From Halorussus halophilus (GTDB lineage: Archaea; Halobacteriota; Halobacteria; Halobacteriales; Haladaptataceae), in NCBI RefSeq assembly GCF_008831545.1, contig NZ_CP044523.1, forward strand, positions 1,488,001 to 1,552,000: 64,000 nucleotides of DNA. The letters are read 5' to 3'. Below, piece by piece: positions 60,473 through 64,000 of this stretch; positions within the stretch are counted from its first letter, which is position 1, and each line of letters opens with the position of its first letter. Below the pieces are notes generated by a model that did not search any database, had not been told where the DNA came from, and was given only the letters and a program-made list of their open reading frames with translations. The position numbers and the translations under genes are program-made.

Positions 60473-61417
60473 TTACTCTTCGGTTTCTTCGGCTTCGAGT
60501 TCTTCGACGATTTCGTCTTCGTCCACGTCGGCGTCTTCGAGCGCTTCTTCGAGGTCCACGTCGCCGCCGCCCATGCCGCCGCCCATCATGCCGCCCATGC
60601 CGGGCATGCCGCCGCCGTCGATGGTCTCCTGGACGATGACGCGGTCGAGACCGAGTTGGTCGATGACCTGCTGTGCGATCTGCTGCTTCTGGAACATCCA
60701 CTGCTGGTTCATCGCCAACTGCGGCGTGCTCTCGATGTACAGCGTCTCCTTCTCGACGGTCTGGGTCTCCGTCTCGGGTTCGGCGTCCTCGTCGTCCTCG
60801 TCGGGTTCGACGACGGTCTCTTCTTCGACTTCGTCCGTCTCGATCCACATTTCGAGGTCCGCGTCGAGGAACATCGAGATGAGGCCCTGTGCCTTCTCCA
60901 CGTCGTCTTCGACTTCACCGACAACTTCGTAGTCGTACTCGATGTCCTCGCCCGCGAGCGGGTGGTTGAAGTCCACGCGAGCGCGGCCGCCGATGATGGT
61001 CTCGACGTGGCCGTGTTCGCCATCGACGTTGACGTGCGCGCCAGGGTAGCGTTCGTCTTCCGGAATCTTGTCGGCGCTGACGGTCTTGACTTCCTCGTTG
61101 TTGTACTCGCCGAACGCTTCCTCGGCGGGGATGGTGACGTGACCTTCGTCGCCGACTTCCTTGCCCGTGATGTCGTCTTCGACGCTCTGGAAGATGTGGC
61201 CCTGACCGAGGACGATGGTGCGCGGTTCGAACTCGCGCTCCTCCTCGTCGAGTCCTTCTTCCTCGGCGACTTCGGGGTCGGTCGTGTCTACGACGTTGCC
61301 GTCCTCGATGGTGCGCGCGGTGTAGTCGAGGCGGATGAAGTCGCCCGACTGGAGTCCATCCTCCACTTCTTCGGTTGCTTCGTCTTCGGCTACTTCGGCC
61401 TCTTGTTCTTCACTCAT
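60473..61417 (-). CDS. FKBP-type peptidyl-prolyl isomerase, SlyD-like with C-terminal extension
   Basis: 314 residues from MSEEQEAEVAEDEATEEVED. FKBP domain with an inserted IF domain: FIRLDYTARTIEDGNVVDTT, FEPRTIVLGQGHIFQSVEDDI, TIPAEEAFGEYNNEEVKTVSADKIPE, and VNVDGEHGHVETIIGGRARVDFNHPLAGEDIEYDYEVVGEV. After this an acidic region and a C-terminal helix pair plus Met/Gly-rich GGGMPGMGGMMGGGMGGGDVD and an acidic end. Cis-trans proline isomerisation and chaperone function are expected. Confidence 0.93.
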   Translation of the reverse strand: MSEEQEAEVAEDEATEEVEDGLQSGDFIRLDYTARTIEDGNVVDTTDPEVAEEEGLDEEEREFEPRTIVLGQGHIFQSVEDDITGKEVGDEGHVTIPAEEAFGEYNNEEVKTVSADKIPEDERYPGAHVNVDGEHGHVETIIGGRARVDFNHPLAGEDIEYDYEVVGEVEDDVEKAQGLISMFLDADLEMWIETDEVEEETVVEPDEDDEDAEPETETQTVEKETLYIESTPQLAMNQQWMFQKQQIAQQVIDQLGLDRVIVQETIDGGGMPGMGGMMGGGMGGGDVDLEEALEDADVDEDEIVEELEAEETEE

Positions 61418-61634
61418 ACGTGGAACGTCGCCTGTTCGCCCCTTAAGAATCACGTTTCTGGTGCGCGAGCGATTCGGCGTGAATCCAACCGGTTCGACCC
61501 GAGGATCGATGCGCTCACGCCGTGAGCGACGACTTCATCCGAGTCGGGGCGTGCTATCGAACTCGTGGGTAGCGTCCGAGTACCGCGATTGCACCCTGCG
61601 AAGGAGGCGCACGCACCCGACCCCTTTCGAAACG

Positions 61635-61641
61635 ATTTAAA
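61635..61641 (+). promoter_or_regulatory. TATA element of the zinc ribbon/EF-1beta operon
   Basis: ATTTAAA at about 61635-61641 lies 24-30 bases before the ATG at 61665, which points to a leaderless transcript. Confidence 0.6.
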
Positions 61642-61664
61642 GTCGCGGGCGGGAACTGAGTGGT

Positions 61665-61844
61665 ATGAGTCAGTCCGAACAGAGACAGGCGCGCCGATGC
61701 GTCTCCTGTGGGATCAACATCTCCGGGAGCAACGCGGCGTCGTTCAAGTGCCCCGACTGTGGGCAACAGATTTACCGCTGCGCGAAGTGCCGCAAGCAGA
61801 GCAACCTCTACGAGTGCCCCGACTGTGGGTTCATGGGTCCGTAA
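61665..61844 (+). CDS. HVO_2753-like zinc-finger protein, 59 residues
   Basis: [20 protein letters not shown], then [29 protein letters not shown]: four CxxC knuckles (two zinc ribbons). It matches the haloarchaeal HVO_2753 zinc finger family, which is encoded in front of elongation factor 1-beta. The stop is two bases before the ATG of that gene. Confidence 0.9.
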   Translation: MSQSEQRQARRCVSCGINISGSNAASFKCPDCGQQIYRCAKCRKQSNLYECPDCGFMGP

Positions 61845-61846
61845 AC

Positions 61847-62113
61847 ATGGGAAAAGTAGCAGCCAAAATCAAGGTCATGCCGCAGAGCCCGGAAATCGAC
61901 CTCGACCAGCTTCAGGACCGACTCGAAGAGTCGCTCCCCGAGGGTGCGAAGATCAACGGCTTCGAACGCGACGACGTCGCGTTCGGTCTGGTCGCGCTCC
62001 TCCCGACGGTCATCGTCCCCGACGGCACGGGCGGGACGGAAGCCGTCGAAGAGGGCTTCGCCAGCGTCGAAGGCGTCGAGAGCGTCGAAGTCGAGAACGT
62101 CGGCCGGATTTAA
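61847..62113 (+). CDS. ef1b: Elongation factor 1-beta
   Basis: Guanine-nucleotide exchange factor for aEF1A. 88 residues: [24 protein letters not shown] ... [45 protein letters not shown], ending as the archaeal family does. ATG at 61847, co-transcribed with the zinc finger gene. Confidence 0.96.
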   Translation: MGKVAAKIKVMPQSPEIDLDQLQDRLEESLPEGAKINGFERDDVAFGLVALLPTVIVPDGTGGTEAVEEGFASVEGVESVEVENVGRI

Positions 62114-62174
62114 CGACCGTTTTTCTCGCGACGTTTTTCTGACATCGTGACCACGTAGCGGTTTGTAAGCGTGA

Positions 62175-62537
62175 CTACGCAGGGGTTACGGTGACGAACG
62201 GGGCGATGGCCATGACGAGCAGTGCAGCCGTGAGGAATGCTCCGTACCGTATCTCTCGACCGACTTCGGTCGTCGTCTCGGGTGGGTTGGGTTTCCGGTA
62301 GAGGCGTCGAAAGCACAGTTCGTGTTCGATAGCTTGCTCTCTATTCTTCGCGATGTAGACCGTCTTCGCACCGTTCGAGAGGACGTAGACGAACAATCCG
62401 ACTGCAAGTAGTATCCCGCCGAGGACGAACGCGTACTCGTTCAGCAAGAGGTACGCCAAACCCCAACACGGGAGCGCGATTAGGAGTCCAAGGAGTGGCA
62501 GCTTTTGGACGAACCAAGCGGCATTCTCATCGTTCAT
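62175..62537 (-). CDS. Membrane protein, 120 residues
   Basis: Function not recognised. MNDENAAWFVQKLPLLGLLI starts two close TM segments (about residues 10-30 and 33-53), a cytoplasmic loop rich in Glu, Arg and Lys (NREQAIEHELCFRRLYRK), and a third TM segment at the C-terminus. The frame is open upstream to 62966 but that stretch is antisense to the VOC gene. Confidence 0.65.
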   Translation of the reverse strand: MNDENAAWFVQKLPLLGLLIALPCWGLAYLLLNEYAFVLGGILLAVGLFVYVLSNGAKTVYIAKNREQAIEHELCFRRLYRKPNPPETTTEVGREIRYGAFLTAALLVMAIAPFVTVTPA

Positions 62538-62625
62538 ATAATAACGCAGACCTAAAACGGAAGTCACAAAAGTGTTTCTGGGAACTCCCCGGGTAGCTGT
62601 TCGATTGTTAATCTGCCAGGCCCGT

Positions 62626-63255
62626 TCACACACCCGACCCGGTCGGCGCGTCCGGCAGTTCGTGTTTGGTCGCGTCGAGTCCGAGTTCTTCGAGGGCTTG
62701 CTCCATGTGGCGCTCCTCGGCGAACTCGGAGCCATCTTCGACGCGGAGTTCGTGGGTTTTCGCCAGCACCTCGCCACGTCGGTCGTCCGGGATGTCGAAC
62801 TTGTCAGTCGCGAGTTCGATGACCAGTCCGTTGTGGTCCTGCGTGTACAGCGAGTGGAAGATGCCGCGGTCGAATTCGTTGTAGCCGCGCCACTCCTCTT
62901 CGAGGGCTTCCCGGACCTCCACGAACCGCTCGGGGTCGATGCTAAAGGAGAGGTGATGCACCCCACCGACGCCTGCGCGTTGCGGCCCGCGGTGGGACGC
63001 CCGGTCGTCGCTCACGAAGAACGTGATGATGCGGCCGTCGCCCGTGTCGAAGAACAGATGCGTCGAAGTCGGGTCGTCCAGATTCGGTTGGCGAAGCACG
63101 AGCGGCATTCCCAGAATGTCTCGATAGAACTCCACCGTGTCCTCGGTGTTGGACCCGATGAGCGTGATGTGGTCGGTTCCGGTGGTATGGATGGGGCTAT
63201 CTGGCAGTTCCGGAGTGATTTCGAACTCTTCGGCGGGTTTTCGCTCGTTGCTCAT
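62626..63255 (-). CDS. VOC family protein (ring-cleaving dioxygenase-like)
   Basis: 209 residues. TTGTDHITLIGSNTEDTVEFYRDILGMPLV starts the VOC fold with a His, GGVHHLSFSID gives a second His, and DHNGLVIELATDK the Glu: the 2-His-1-Glu iron or other metal site of extradiol dioxygenases and glyoxalases. A helical C-terminal extension (VEDGSEFAEERHMEQALEELG) is added. Substrate unknown. Confidence 0.85.
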   Translation of the reverse strand: MSNERKPAEEFEITPELPDSPIHTTGTDHITLIGSNTEDTVEFYRDILGMPLVLRQPNLDDPTSTHLFFDTGDGRIITFFVSDDRASHRGPQRAGVGGVHHLSFSIDPERFVEVREALEEEWRGYNEFDRGIFHSLYTQDHNGLVIELATDKFDIPDDRRGEVLAKTHELRVEDGSEFAEERHMEQALEELGLDATKHELPDAPTGSGV

Positions 63256-63428
63256 AGCGGTGCGTACGGGAGCGAAATCAATAGCTCTCAGGTAACATGG
63301 GTGTCACCGCGTTATCGGAATCAGAGAGTGAGATGGTCAGAAAAACCCGGCTCTCACGCAATTCAAGCGTTGCGCTCTGCTCGCCACTCTTCCATCTCCT
63401 AAACAATTCTGGGACGACAATTCCAGAC

Positions 63429-64000
63429 TCAGTTCAGACTCTTCTCGAACGCCTGCTCTAAGTCCCGTTTCAAGTCGCTCACACTTTCAATCCCGATGCT
63501 CGCGCGAATCAGACCGTCACGAAGCCCCGCCGCGAGTCGCTCCTCTTTTGGAATCGCAGCGTGGGTCATCGTCGCCGGTTGCTCGATGAGACTCTCGACG
63601 CCGCCCAGACTCTCTGCGAGCGTGAAGACGTTCGTCTCGGATACGACATCCGCGGTCTCTTCGAGACTCGCGTCCATCTCGAAGCTGACCATGCCGCCGA
63701 AGTCGTCCATCTGCTCGCTGGCGAGGTCGTGGTCCGGGTGGCTCTCCAGTCCGGGGTAGTAGACGCGCGAAACATCGTCGTGGGCTTCCAGCCACTCGGC
63801 CAGTTCGGCGGCGTTCTCGCAGTGGCGGTCCATCCGAACTGGGAGCGTCTTCGTGCCGCGCAGGACGAGGAAACAGTCGTGCGGGCCGGGGGTCGCGCCG
63901 ACGCTGTTCTGGTAGAAGCCGAACTGTTCGTCGAGTTCCTCGTCGTTCGTGACGAGCGCGCCGCCGACCACGTCGGAGTGGCCGCCCATGTACTTCGTCA
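63429..64000 (-). CDS. Cystathionine gamma-synthase/lyase-type PLP enzyme, N-terminus outside window
   Basis: C-terminal half of a Cys/Met-metabolism PLP enzyme. The frame runs to the window edge; the last codons read T-K-Y-M-G-G-H-S-D-V-V-G-G, where Lys is the PLP lysine. GFYQNSVGATPGPHDCFLVLRGTKTLPVRMDRHCENA and VFTLAESLGGVESLIEQPATMTHAAIPKEE are family hallmarks. It acts on cystathionine or O-succinyl/acetyl-homoserine; which one is not decidable here. Confidence 0.92.
   Translation of the reverse strand, partial: TKYMGGHSDVVGGALVTNDEELDEQFGFYQNSVGATPGPHDCFLVLRGTKTLPVRMDRHCENAAELAEWLEAHDDVSRVYYPGLESHPDHDLASEQMDDFGGMVSFEMDASLEETADVVSETNVFTLAESLGGVESLIEQPATMTHAAIPKEERLAAGLRDGLIRASIGIESVSDLKRDLEQAFEKSLN

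Overview
This window is chromosomal DNA of a halophilic archaeon (class Halobacteria). The evidence is high-GC coding sequence with strongly acidic predicted proteins, TATA-type promoters 25-35 bases before many starts (leaderless transcripts), twin-arginine and lipobox signals on exported proteins, a GHMP-type shikimate kinase, archaeal elongation factor 1-beta, haloarchaeal small zinc-ribbon proteins, and a full set of methylaspartate-cycle enzymes. I cannot fix the genus from sequence alone. There is no CRISPR array, no rRNA operon and no intact transposase.

Layout. 1-7.5 kb: aroA (3' end cut by the window edge), a universal stress protein, an M24 peptidase, a membrane-anchored aldo/keto reductase, tyrA, a methyltransferase. 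7.5-11.1 kb: a Zn/Mn ABC importer operon ending in its own DtxR-type regulator, with a palindrome just upstream. 11.1-17.2 kb: an SDR, a TylF-like methyltransferase, acetyltransferases, surE and a CNNM/CBS protein. 17.4-22.6 kb: a broken alpha/beta hydrolase, beta-carbonic anhydrase, a CPBP protease homologue with a problem start, and a cytochrome P450. 22.8-28.4 kb: a zinc-ribbon regulator, chorismate mutase/shikimate kinase, small conserved proteins, a candidate structured RNA and a uracil-DNA glycosylase. 28.5-35.4 kb: an accessory-looking block in which two exported cupredoxins flank regulatory genes (DUF7504/HalOD1-like), a tiny membrane peptide and a large CHAT (caspase-like) protein.

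35.4-39.2 kb: aroC, a DUF2064-like protein, tRNA-Ser(UGA) with a duplicated 3' end nearby (probable integration scar), and a Gdx/SugE exporter. 39.3-46.0 kb: the methylaspartate cycle set: glutamate mutase, methylaspartate ammonia-lyase, mesaconyl-CoA hydratase and a beta-methylmalyl-CoA lyase in one operon, with mesaconate CoA-transferase divergent from it across a palindrome-bearing promoter. These enzymes turn glutamate into glyoxylate and propionyl-CoA for acetyl-CoA assimilation. 46-50.8 kb: uridine kinase, a PQQ-type propeller lipoprotein, a cold shock protein, GTP cyclohydrolase III, a CBS protein. 50.9-56.1 kb: a branched-chain amino acid type ABC transporter (LivHMGF) without an adjacent binding protein. 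56.1-64 kb: a 675-base hairpin-rich gap, a ParA/RecA-like pair, a CARF-like regulator followed by an AT-rich repeat cluster that may drive a non-coding RNA, an FKBP-type isomerase, zinc ribbon + EF-1beta, VOC proteins, and the C-terminal half of a cystathionine gamma-synthase-type enzyme.
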